Positions 11,779 to 22,140 of a stretch of DNA of 64,000 bases are shown here, piece after piece. How positions within the stretch are numbered: the first letter of the stretch is position 1; every line of letters starts with the position of its first letter. The stretch lies in the NCBI GenBank assembly GCA_022036555.1, contig CM039129.1, positions 41,629,827 through 41,693,826 of the forward strand, in the 5' to 3' direction. The notes under the pieces were generated by a model. The model was not told where the DNA came from, did not search any database, and was given only the letters and a program-made list of their open reading frames with translations. This stretch comes from Microstegium vimineum (taxonomy: Eukaryota; Streptophyta; Magnoliopsida; Poales; Poaceae). The position numbers were made by a program, and so were the translations under genes.

Positions 11779-12281
11779 TATAATATATGGGCTGATTATT
11801 GAGTGCATTGAATATTGGGCTAAAAATAATTTTGAAAACTATATGCGTCGTCATGAGCTGGCCTGATCTGATAAAAATGGGCCAAAAATAAAAAAATAGT
11901 GGGCTGCAAAAATAGTGTAATTATATGGGCTTGGCCCATTATAACCATGTTTGCTACATTGGCTTAAATATGCTATTTTTTTATAGTATGCCATGTCAGC
12001 AAGCCATCCTATGTGGCGAGGTCCTAAATCTTATGATATAAAATCAGATGTCATAAAGGTCTGTGACATTGAAAACCAATGTCATAATATTATGACATTA
12101 ACGTCGCAAAAAAAATATTATGACATTAACATCTAAATGTCAAAAGTTACCATTAAAGACGCTCATCTTTTGACACTTGATTTTTTGTCAACTTGGTGTC
12201 ATAAATGGTAACTTGTGACTTATTTTCTGGTATTATGACATATATGAAATGTCAAAAGATGAGAGATTTCTTGTAGTGCAT

Positions 12282-12850
12282 ACAAAAAAACCCCATTACT
12301 GAAATATAGTAGTAATGATAATAGTTATAAAACTAAATCCTATCTTAATAACTCAAGGTTTTAAAACCCATAACTAGATATCTAAAAATTATATAACTAA
12401 AATTAATCTAACAGTTTCTCAACGCTTTTGTCATCTGCCATCTTATCTCCTCCTGAAGTACGGTGTGTGGTCGACGTCGACGCCGTTCAACAAGGTGAAC
12501 ACCTTGCCGAACTGGAGTCCTCATAAGGGTCAGCAGAGGCGGGGTTAGACAGGGCCCCGAACTACGTGTTCATTTGCGACCATGAGGCGAACTGATCTCG
12601 AGCCCTATATATATACACACTAACGCACAAAGATTCCGGCCGATAAATAAGTTTTAAACAGATGAACTTACAATTTAAAACAAATTCATGCCTATATAAA
12701 TCCTTACTAACATATAATAACATTAAATACTGCCTACAATAACTTGTAAAGTTCTAAAAAACATGCTGATCTAAAACTATCTAACAAGCTCTGGTCAACA
12801 ATGCATGGGTAATCTAATCTAAGAAGCTCTGGTCAACGATACGGACGTTG
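12282..12850. other. Spacer and 3' flank of SSL pseudogene
   Basis: 12471-12515 contains a small duplicated SSL piece (CGACGTCGACGCCGTTCAAC). 12590-12850 matches the sequence downstream of two other SSL copies (33730-34030 and 36545-36835), including ACAATAACTTGTAAAGTT. It is probably the ancestral 3' untranslated and downstream region. Confidence 0.6.
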
Positions 12851-13026
12851 TGGAGCTCGACTGAGCCCAACCAGAGTTTGCCGTCTTTTTCCGCCACATC
12901 AGACAGTGTGACCCTCTTGTCGACCCTCTTGTCGTCCTCTAGCATCTAGGCGTACGCCGACGATGTGCTTGCCTGCCGCTGCGTCTGCGCTGTCGATCTT
13001 CTCCCGATTGAGGGCGACCCAGTAGC

Positions 13027-13136
13027 CTCCTCTTGTATCACGCCTCCTCTTGTATCACGCCTAATATTCCTCCTCTTGTATCACGCCTCCTCTTGTATCA
13101 CGCCTAATATTCCTCCTCTTGTATCACGCCTAATAT
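13027..13136. repeat. Short tandem array within SSL pseudogene
   Basis: Units of CCTCCTCTTGTATCACG, alternately with and without an added CCTAATATT, are repeated five times (17-bp and 26-bp units). On the minus strand they expand the codons for NIRRDTRGG found once in other SSL copies. Confidence 0.9.
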
Positions 13137-13655
13137 TGTCCGGGTACCCAGGCAAGTCAGCAAAGTGCTCGTATGTTCCAGCCTTAGCCCCTTTCAACCA
13201 GTACCTAAACAGCTGAGACGACCTTGTGTGCCACCACTACGTGAGCACCATCACGGTCTTGCCCGTGCGTCGTACTTCATCAGACGACCGGAGGCTTCAC
13301 GGTGTAGCATGATCTGTGTATTGTGCCAACGCGTGTACAACGTACTGCCATGAGTGAAGTACATGTCCCCGGTGGACTGGTCGACGTCGACACCGTTGAC
13401 AAAGTTGAACGCCTCGCCATCGGCCTTGGCTGCCACCAACTTCACCAGCTTGGCCTCACCGCCTGCCGCGCCAACTCTGAGAAGACCGTGGTAGGCGTCG
13501 GCGATGTACATGTCGCCGGTCCTGATGTTGAACTCCAGCCCAAGAGGGCGGCCGCAGACGTCCTCAGCATCGCCTGAACACACCGAAGAGTCCTTGCAAG
13601 ATGGGTTATGTGCATAGTTGCTGCTTACGCGCGCCAACTCTGAGAAGACCGTGGT

Positions 13656-13838
13656 AGGCGTCGGCGATGTACAGGTCGCCGGTCCTGATGTTGAACTCTA
13701 GCCCAAGAGGACGGTAGACGTCGGCGATGTACAGGTCGCCGGTCCTGATGTTGAACTCCAGCCCAAGAGGGCGGTAGGCGTCGGCGATGTATAGGTCGCC
13801 AGTCCTGATGTTGAACTCCAGCCCAAGAGGGCGGCCGC
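13656..13838. repeat. 60-bp in-frame tandem repeat in SSL pseudogene
   Basis: Three consecutive units each encode PLGLEFNIRTGDLYIADAYR or a one-residue variant on the minus strand, with the reading frame kept through all copies. A fourth, diverged copy lies just to the left (13490-13560) as part of a larger duplication that also repeats CATAACCCATCTTGCAAG. Confidence 0.92.
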
Positions 13839-14401
13839 AGACGTCCTCAGCATCGCCTGAACGCGCCAGAGAGTCCTTGCAAGATGGGTTATGTGCATAG
13901 TTGCTGCTGTACGCGAAAGTCATCCAGCCGCGGCTGCTACCGCGGCACTTGAGCACACGGCCATCGGAGACACCACATTGAGCAAAAGCACGAGGTAGTA
14001 GTCGTGGCCGAAGTACACTTGGTTGATCAACAGGCGGGGCGCATTGGTAAGGTCATGCAGATTGTGATGCCAGCTAGCAAGGATATGCCACCCGATACAG
14101 ACTCATAGATGGGCCTCGAGGAGCTTACTTACCCATTTCCAAGTGGTGAAAGAAATGGAATTCAGATGATAGGCTTCGTCGCCCTAGCTTTGATTATTAT
14201 GTTAGATCTCGGGGTAGCCCCAGAAAGCCTAGTGGATTATAATCGTAGAAGGAAAGATTTATGAATCTATTAGTTCGGCAGCAAGCAGGGGAATGCTTCT
14301 CGAAAGAAGACCCGTTCTCCATGTTCTTTTCTTGGGCGTCGCTTGCCGCATCAAAAGCTGGAACGCACCAACGTATGGTGTCTTTGTGAATGAAAGGATC
14401 A

Positions 14402-15995
14402 AGATGCCCAAGAGGGGGGGGTGAATTGGGCTCTTTTTAATTTCTAAACAAGAATTAAATCTATAAAGAGCCAATTAACCCCCTAGTGCCTACCGCTTGT
14501 GTGTCCTAGCTAGAAAGCGGTAACCAGGCAATGGAAAGCGAAAACTTCCTACACAATTCTAGTATGAATTGAAAGACAAGTGCGGAAAGTAATGCGGTAA
14601 TAAAGAGCTAGGGAAAGAGATGCTTGACACGGTGATGTTTTGCCGAGGTATCGAGGAGTCGACACTCCCCCCTAGTCCTCGTTGGAGCACCTCGCAAGGT
14701 ATAGCTCCCCTCAATCCCGCGCAAGGGATGAGTGCTCTCTACGGGCTGATTCTTCGCCACTCCGGCTCGGTGAATCGCCCACAACCGATCACAACGTCGA
14801 TGGAGAAGGGCCGCCGACAGTCTTTCGGCGATCACCTTCCTCCGAGCACCACCGGACCGTCTAGGTGATGTCGATCACCAAGAGTAACAAGCCTCGATCT
14901 TCGCTTGACTCACTCAAGCTTCACAACTAGAGGATGCACACTTGAACTTTTGGATGAACTAGAGAGAGGATGGATGGATTCGCGAAACACACTCTCTCTC
15001 TAGGGCTCTTGCTCTCTTCCCAACCTTCTCAACAAACTCAGCAACTCAAATGAGCAAAAGGCCAGGTGGGAGAGAAGTGGGAGGGGCTATAAATAGACCC
15101 TCTGAAAACTGCCTCGGGCTGACATTTTAAGTTGGCGATGGACGCTCCGTCGACTAGGCGACGGACGGTCCGTCGCATGCCCAACGGCTAGTTTCTGTTC
15201 ATAATTGAGGCGACGGACGCTCCGACGCCTAGGCGATGGACGGTCCGACGCCTCTGTCTAACGGCTAGTTCTGACACACTGTTCCCAGCGACGGATGCTA
15301 CGTCACTAGGCGACGGACGCTCAGCCACAGCGTCCGACGCTGAATTCTGGCTAGGGTTGAAAAACACCCTCTCTGGAAGGTCGACGGACGCTCTTCGCAG
15401 CGTCCGACGCCTGGCCGACGGACAGCGTCCGTCGCACCCTGAAAAACTTAGCCAGAAAGCAACCTCTCTGGAAGGCCGACGGACGCTGTGGACTCAACCA
15501 CCCAGCGTCCGGCGCCTTTGTTCGATGCCGACGGACAGCGTCCGGCGCCCCTGCCAGGAGCGTCCGACGCCCAGAAAATGATTTTGACAACTCCGTTTTT
15601 CGTCGCGATGAATATGGAAGTTGTTCTAGGCTATCTTACGGTCACCATAGGCTTTCTTAGAGCTAAGGAAGTCAAGTGTGCACCACACCTAAACATGAAG
15701 CTTTCCTAAGTCAAGCTACTAATCTCAACCCCTCTTAATAGTACGGTCAAAGGTAAAAAAGAGAAGCCCTATCTAATTCTAAGTGCCCTTCATCTCCTTA
15801 TGGCACTTAGCCTATCATTCTAGGGTCTTCATCATGTCTCCTTAACAACCGAAACGATATCCAACTTGGGGCTAAGTGATGACCATTAGAACCCATTCTC
15901 CTTGATCACTATGGCTAAGCTACGCATAGCCTCTGCAAAACACACGTTAGCCATAATAATCTCTGATTGTCGTTAATCACCGAAACCAACTAGGG
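14402..15995. mobile_element. Unclassified grass repeat nested in the organelle-like insert
   Basis: The element begins with GATGCCCAAGAGGGGGGGTG followed by AATTGGGC and ends near TCACCGAAACCAACTAGGGC, the two ends of a repeat I recognise from many grass genomes. The interior holds CACTCCGGCTCGGTGAATCG-like sequence and a run of GC-rich inverted motifs (15130-15570). No reverse transcriptase or transposase is visible. Its exact class and borders are uncertain. Confidence 0.55.
15130..15570. repeat. GACGGACGCTCCG repeat cluster
   Basis: More than a dozen copies of GCGACGGACGSTCCGTCG-like motifs, many of them partly palindromic, are interleaved with CCAACGGCTAGTT. The motifs pair with each other and could form extensive hairpins. 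Confidence 0.8.
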
Positions 15996-18282
15996 CCATG
16001 ATTCTTCAGTGAAGTTGGATCATTCACTAAGGGAAATGCAAGCAAATCCGTCAAGTCATTTCACAAAGCTAGGGAATGTGGCAGAAGAGGAATAGGCAAA
16101 GTGAACTGGCTGGTGAAGGTCTGTACTAGTAGAGCGGTCTGCATGCAGGATGTAGCAGGAGAAGAATCGTCATCATAAGGCTATTCACTAGGTTATGCCA
16201 GCCCACTCAGCATTGGCAAATGCCTGAAGTGAGAGGGAAGAAGCCGAAAGAAGAAGCGAGGTGACAGTGGGTAGCCCTGCTTGAGTCCTCTTCTACATCT
16301 TGAGTACTTCCCACTCCAATGGATCTAGTTTTGAGAATAGCTTTGATCCGGCCATGTAGAGCACTCATAGAGGTCCGACTTCACGTCAGTAATCTACCAC
16401 ACCCATGCTGGAATTCAGTAGAGTCCCACGAGTCAATCGACAAAAGCGAGAAACGAGCGACAAGGCTACGGTCTAACTTTTTCTTCCTAGCGGAGTTCAA
16501 TACGAAAATAAAGGCGCTCCGCGTTGGGAATGGCGTACGTAGTACGGGTGGTATTTCCGGTATAACTGATCAGGGTTGTTCTGAAAGCAAGTCAATTGGT
16601 GCTTTGGAAAGTGAGTGCCAGAGGCTAGTCATTGCTTGGTTTACAGAAGGGAAGGAAGAAAGAGATACCGAAGCAGATTCAGTATAGAAAAGAAGAAATT
16701 GATACCATTCATTCCAGCTTATTTGATACCCACTTAAAGTTTCTATCAAACCATGTCTTTTTCTTGTCAATCTCGTAGGAATTTCGATTGGAAGTGTGGT
16801 ATTGAAGGGCGAAGCCTTTACTCTTTTACTTGTTTCTTTGAATATAACATAGTATTGACTACGCACTTCGAAAGATAATGGTGTATTCCGAGGATCAGTC
16901 CGTTTTTTATTGAATTCGCAAATTGATAGATCTGGATGATTCAAAGAATGATTCTTCCCTGGGTATTTCCCCGCTACCATTATGGAAATTGGAGCTTTTC
17001 AATTCCATTTTGGAGATTGAGAAGATAACGATTTTTTTCTTTTTATGGCTAGGTGGGAGGATTTGACTCTTGAAGATATCAACTCATACGCCTGCTCCAT
17101 ACATTAAAAAACATTTTGGGTACTTTCTATGAGAATGGATAAATAGAAATGGGTACATTCCTCTTTCTCTTTCCTGGCCAAGCTACCAAAAAAAAGAAGA
17201 GAGAGAGCTGTAAGAGCGGTAAAAACAAGCTCGGTGGCCCGGTTCACTACAGGTTGATGTATCCTTTTGAAAGAAAAGTAAATCTCTCTAAAAAATAAGC
17301 ACTTCAACAAGTCAGGGCCCTTTTTTATACAACTCCTATGCGTAATTGATAGCTTTTTGGTATTCTCCATATATATATACTACTAGGTACGAAATAACAG
17401 GAAAGATAGAAATAGTGACTTTGGCTTCAAATAGAGAGCAGCTTAAAGGGAAGGAGGACAGCTCTGAAAAAATAACGGAACACTGGCTAGGAACTGGGCT
17501 GCACTAAGCCCGACACTTTTTGGGCTTCTTCATGAATCTAGTTTTCAGGTAAGGTCAGATCATCTTATTGAATATATATCTGAAAGAAAGCAAAGGAATG
17601 AATCGTTTTTCCAATTACCTTCTCTCGAAAACCATAGATCTTCTGGTTACCATTGACTATCCGGCACTTTCGTCTGTAGAGCGAAGCAAGAAATTGCATG
17701 GAAGGGCTTGCCCTGCTAATATCAGGCTTGTTTGGAACAATAGATGCAATCCATTTCAGTGTATGTCACTGAGTTCACCATTGCAGTTGAGACGTCAGGC
17801 AATTGAGCGTTCCCTAGAGTTTGGTTCAAAGGCTAAGGACTCCCCGCCGCCTTCATAAGGGCACTAAGGCGGAGAACGGAAAAGAAAATGGGGCACCCAT
17901 GTTTTACCAGTCCCGGATCTCAGGGCCGTTTTGCCAACCGCTGACATGAACGAAATCTAATTTCATTGCGGGAAATTTGGATTTCATGAGGGAGGAAAAG
18001 GCGAGGCGGAGGGTGGAGAGTCGTACAATGCATTGGTGGGATGAAGGTGCTAGCTTGGCTGAGATAGGAAGTTTCGATGTGTATGTAGATTTGGTTCTAG
18101 TGCCCCCACCCTTTTCGAGATCTGTCAGGATTAGCAAGATGTTATAGTGTCAACTATAGAGAAATGGAATGAATGAAATGTATCTAAGAAGAAAGGAAGC
18201 CATGCTCCATCCTATTCTGTTTATAAAAAGAACATCACATCACCTCCCTTTTTGGTTAGATACCGCTCCGTTAGGTACTAAT

Positions 18283-18447
18283 CTCGGCGCCGGTGACACC
18301 GTCGGGGAGATTGATGGAATCGAATGCAGCAGCGCTGGACTCAGGTCTCGGGACGTGGATCGTCCTTGCCGCCGTCGTAGCAACTATCTGGTCGCCGGCG
18401 GCAGCGTAAAACAGGCAGAGAAGGAGGCAGAAGAGTAGACGCGACAT
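18283..18447 (-). pseudogene. SSL N-terminal exon fragment with signal peptide
   Basis: The ATG at 18447 opens MSRLLFCLLLCLFYAAAGDQ, a clear secretion signal peptide, followed by IVATTAARTIHVPR, ESSAAAFDSINLPDGVTGAE, the standard N-terminus of this SSL family. Homology stops abruptly at 18283 and the frame reaches a stop three codons later. It is the 5' end of the gene whose remainder lies at 12850-13974. Confidence 0.88.
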
Positions 18448-19218
18448 CGTGTACGTCGCGACGATTTAGGATTGTGATTCTGCGGATTAGATGGAGGGGT
18501 TGGTATGCACATCTATGTAGATGCACCTATATATATATAGGACGATCTCTCGCGAGCTCAGTTGTATGGAGCCCAAACACTCCTGGTTGTCTGCACGGCG
18601 AGCGTAGGAGTATACGACTAGGACACTAGGTTAGTTGTTGACGTCCACGGTCACACTGCACCTGTCCTAATTAATTCAGTCTCCAAGGAAATTCGTGGCC
18701 CTCAAGAAATTTCAGGATTATGGTAGTGGTACGGCCACGTCTGTAATTAGATAGCGGTGCTCGTGTTATATTTTACTTGTGTTTTGAAGAAATCCAAAAA
18801 AACTACGCTCTGGGAAAGAGCCCAAGGCACGTACACACACGGAGTCTTGCTCGTGTGCGCCAAATCGCCAATACAATTATTTTACCGACGCACGCGTGTT
18901 AACTGCTTGATCACACGGAGTCCTGGAGAGAGAGGGCATGCACATACGCACGAGGGTGATCGAAGAGCACGGCTAATCCAGTATCCAACCCACACACGAT
19001 ATACATACAGAACCAAAATTGACAAGCAAAGATTTTGCTAATTAATTGACACAAGCAAGGTACAAGAGACCAAACTGAGACTAAATCGAAACAACCACAT
19101 CGATCCAAACACACAGATCGAAAACAAACGCGACCTACGGTAGCCCGGAAGCTACATACTACAGGTGCGTCAATATGGATACAGGAAGAATCAAGAGTCA
19201 GACGTGCAAAATCATTTA
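18448..19218. other. Upstream region of split SSL gene
   Basis: 18530-18540 contains a TATATATATA box-like run about 90 bp upstream of the SSL start codon, a plausible old promoter. Nothing else is recognised. Confidence 0.4.
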
Positions 19219-19502
19219 GGGTCCTTTTTGTTGGGCTGTGGTTGTGGTTGTGGAGAAAAACTGTTGTAGCCTGTTAGCAGTATGAAAGATGTTTAGTTAA
19301 ACAAATATAAAATATATCTTTTATCTATATCTCTCTTGAAACAACTATAATTTTTTTTATTTCATCCATTAGCTTTCAAAACTATACGACAGAAAAGCAC
19401 TTTTAAAAAAGCTACTTACATAAACATCCTGTTTGGTTGGGCTTTATGTTTTTGTGACCAAAAGGCGAAGCCAAAAGCCTAAAAGCCCAACCAAAAACAC
19501 CC
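19219..19502. mobile_element. Tourist-like (PIF/Harbinger) MITE
   Basis: The left end GGGTCCTTTTTGTTGGGCT pairs with the right end AGCCCAACCAAAAACACCC, and TTA target duplications flank it (19216-19218 and 19503-19505). It is 284 bp and non-coding. Confidence 0.82.
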
Positions 19503-19505
19503 TTA

Positions 19506-20320
19506 GACCAGAGAACAAATATTATATGAGATGATAAGGACACCTGGATGAAGGTCCAAAATTGAGAGTGAAAAAAAGGCATAGGACGTATACTCGGTGA
19601 TTCATCTAACATGAGATTATATATTTTGATTGTTATAGTGACAAAAAATAACTGTCAAATTTTATAAAATGAGAAAACATAAATACTATATTTATTTAGC
19701 ATTTCTACTCTCGTTTTCCATAAATATTTAATAGTTTTTTATTCGATTGTAACGCACATACACGTTTACAAGCTATGCGTCTGTCCAAAATTAATATTAA
19801 TATATATAACTCGGAGCGGGACTACTGATGGTACAACCATATCGAGCTATGTACAGCACTACAGGTCTCCAAGATATCACCATTCACCAGCGTGTATCGA
19901 GCACCCAACGTGCCGCGGGTTAGGGGTCTGTACTGGGCTCATTTCGCATTTTTCTCAAGAATTACTCTTATAGAACATGTGAAGATGGGTCTCGCCGTTG
20001 CAGCCGGGCAGCCTAGAGCGGGCCCATATCCACATTTGGTGATGTGTTCATGTGGTACCATCAGAGACAACGTTGTTTTTTAGCCCTACATTATTACCAT
20101 CAAGGCCTACCACGCCCACCCATTCTTATTATTATTCAGAAAAAGTACATGTCATTATTTCCCTAAAAATATGTGCAGAAAAGGGAGAATTAGGAAGGAA
20201 CCATCCGGCTAACAAAACTGGAAAAAAAAAAGGGTAAGCCTCGTAGCTGTTCCTTTTTTTATACACTTGGTACGCAGCTGGCTTGCTATGAAGATGATTT
20301 TTTTTTCGAAAGAGAACAAG
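19506..20320. other. Intergenic spacer
   Basis: AT-rich sequence between the Tourist element and the kinase pseudogene. No gene or repeat was recognised. Confidence 0.4.
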
Positions 20321-20321
20321 A

Positions 20322-22060
20322 CTAATTTACTGCCCTGATGAGAAAAACTAGCTTTTCTCCTAGACTATACATCCCACTGATGTTTACCTTGATGTTGTGA
20401 AGAGCTGACTGCCTAGAGTCACAGTTGGGGTGCCTTTCTGTCATGACTGTTGTGAGGTTGATCTCCTGCTCGCGAACCCAGTGTATTTTAGCCTCCACCA
20501 AGCTCATCGACGGATGCTGCTTGCTCATTGGATTAACACACCATGATGTCAAGCGCAGCAGTTCCTTCATGCTTTCCGAGGTAAAGCCACTGACCATTTT
20601 GTTGTTTGCAATCACGGAAATACCACTTGATTCCTGGAAGTCCTGTACCTGCATATCAACAAATGCATAGTGAGCAGGATGGTACATTTGTGTGTATATG
20701 ATGATTATGAAATGAGTAAAAAATTGTCTAGTAATGGGTGTGTTATTTGCAAAAAAAAAGTGTACAAACATGGAGCAGTGCTGCCATTATTTACCCATTG
20801 AATGATGCTTTGATCAGACACAACTTTCCGTCCGCTAACCAACTCCAGAAGGAACACACCAAAATTGTATACATCGCTTTGTATGGAAAAGTTCAAGTTC
20901 ATGGTTTCCTTCATTCTGATCATGCAACAGAACTTTCATCAATCTCAAATAATGGATAGGTTCAAGTTCAAGGCAGATGATTCTACCATATCTATATGAT
21001 ATAATCAATGAATGTAAGAATTATCAGAAACAAGTGTCTTTTTGTTACTGAGGATCAACGAAAGGATCAGTAGACGTTCTGGAAGACAATTCTGTAACAC
21101 CAAGTCGATCAAGCATGCCTGGAATCCCCGTATTTGCGACTTTTGGTACAAAATCCTCATCCACAAGTATATTAGAAGTTTTGAAGTTCATATGGATCGC
21201 AGGGGATGTTAGTGAATGCAGGTGACCTAGGCCTGAATAGCAAGAAAAGATTGTCATTTGAGATTGCTTATGCAGCTGCCACAAGATCATTGCTACAGAA
21301 GAATGAGTCTAAATGGATATGAGATTATGAGCTTCTGAACTATATTCTAACAATAAAGGAAAGTTCAGAGTTGATTCATATGTGAAGACTTACCTTTACC
21401 TATGCTAGGAGCTAGGAGCAATAGAAATTCTCTACTTGAATTCTAACCTTAAACCTAGAGCATGACTGTTGCCTACAAAAGGATAGAAAAAGAATTAGAA
21501 CCTATGATGTCAATCTTGTACATTAGAGAAAGATAATGAAAATGCAATGGAAATCACCATGTAAATGTGTTGAAACGCTGCCATTGGGATATATTCATAA
21601 ACAAGCATCTGCATGCCATCCTCATGGCAATACCCCAAAAGTTTTACAAGGTTTCGATGACAGAGAGATGCTAGGTAATTAACCTGAAAATAAAATAGCA
21701 CTGACATGAGCTCAAAACAATGTAACACAGGTGACGAGCAAGCTGGGCTATATTTTAAATTATATCAGGACTTCATGTGGAAAAAAATTAAAACACATCA
21801 CATTTAAACTAATTCAGTATCAACAATTATTGAACATGTGGATAGGTAATATTATGCTACCTCTTGAATGAATTCCCCGCTAAAAGGAGAATGTCGTCTT
21901 TTAACGACTACTATTGTACCATACCGGAGCAAACTCTTGTATACCTCTCCAAACGCTCCTTATCCAATAAGATTCGCATTGTTGAAATTCCTTGTAGCAA
22001 AATTCAATTCTTCCAAACTAAGACATCTTACTCCCTGCGACTCTGATAGATGGAAGGCGA
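20322..22060 (-). pseudogene. Receptor-like kinase pseudogene, five exons
   Basis: Five exon-like blocks on the minus strand follow kinase subdomain order. About 22055-21861 gives CLSLEELNFATRNFNNANL, IG-stop-GAFGEVYK, VVVKRRHSPFSGEF. 21683-21558 gives LCHRNLVKLLGYCHEDGMQM, LVYEYIP. 21232-21049 gives GLGHLHS, NFKTSNILVDEDFVPKVA. About 20910-20795 gives QSDVYNFGVFLLELVSGRKV. 20648-20322 gives the C-lobe, LLRLTSWCVNPMSKQHPSMS. Splice sites (GT and AG) are still present at each boundary checked. It is not a working kinase: the glycine loop holds a TAA stop, the catalytic HRD has become HMN, and DFG has become NTG. No extracellular domain is attached; upstream sequence is an SSL fragment instead. 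Confidence 0.85.
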
Positions 22061-22140
22061 AGTTATTGTCGTTTGCCGCCATCTCCTGATGCTGCACCCC
22101 TTTAGCATCTAGGTACTCGGCCCTATGTGTGCCACCATGA
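22061..22140 (-). pseudogene. SSL fragment joined in frame to the kinase pseudogene
   Basis: On the minus strand, IMVAHIGPST-stop (from SSL MVAH...GP) is followed by LDAKGVQHQEMAAND, two SSL segments that are normally about 90 residues apart. The second segment runs without a frame break into the kinase exon (NNFAFHLSESQGVRCLSLEE). It is either a chance fusion made by rearrangement or a former chimeric exon. Confidence 0.7.

Larger units (their letters stand above)
6254..12278. mobile_element. CACTA DNA transposon carrying captured gene fragments
   Basis: The left terminus is CACTACAAGAAATGTGCCATC and the right terminus, reverse complemented, is CACTACAAGAAATCTCTCATC, so the terminal inverted repeats match for the first 13 bases and beyond with few differences. 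The flanking 3-bp target duplication is perfect: CAT at 6251-6253 and at 12279-12281. The subterminal regions are rich in TTATGACAT / ATGTCATAA motifs in both orientations. No transposase was found in the 6025 bp. The interior contains a chloroplast rpoB fragment, a WD40 exon resembling MSI4/FVE, other AG...GT-bounded exon-like segments, and nested MITEs. This matches the known habit of plant CACTA elements of acquiring host gene pieces. Confidence 0.88.
12850..13974 (-). pseudogene. Strictosidine-synthase-like (SSL) pseudogene, main body
   Basis: Read on the minus strand, frames give VSDGRVLK, GWMTFAYSSNYAHNPSCK, CGRPLGLEFNIRTGDLYIADAY and GEAFNFVNGVDVDQSTGDMY, then SGRLMKYD and LPGYPDN, in the order of a six-bladed beta-propeller SSL protein. 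The family resembles strictosidine synthase but plant SSLs mostly lack its catalytic glutamate, and their real role is unclear. This copy is degenerate: one propeller segment is amplified in tandem (13656-13838), a roughly 290-bp part is duplicated, and the C-terminal region carries an array of a short repeat (13027-13136). Its N-terminal exon lies 4.3 kb away at 18283-18447, separated by foreign DNA. Confidence 0.88.
13975..18282. mobile_element. 4.3-kb organelle-like (probably mitochondrial) insertion splitting an SSL gene
   Basis: SSL homology stops at 13974 and resumes at 18283. Comparison with the intact junction in the copy near 27330-27375 shows that about 41 bp of the SSL exon is missing between the two edges and is replaced by these 4308 bp. 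The inserted DNA (13975-14400 and about 16000-18282) differs from its surroundings: it is moderately AT-rich, purine-rich in style, full of GAAAGAAG/GGAAGGAAG phrases, and contains long open frames on both strands (16319-16687 plus, 16570-16980 minus, 17104-17370 minus). This looks like plant mitochondrial spacer DNA. I could not match a named mitochondrial gene, so the organellar origin is inference; the insertion itself is directly visible. Confidence 0.55.

Noticed and set aside
16570..16980. A named mitochondrial protein gene in the organelle-like insert
   Set aside because: The 136-codon frame has a plausible organellar style, but I could not match it to any mitochondrial protein I know, so no gene name is given.
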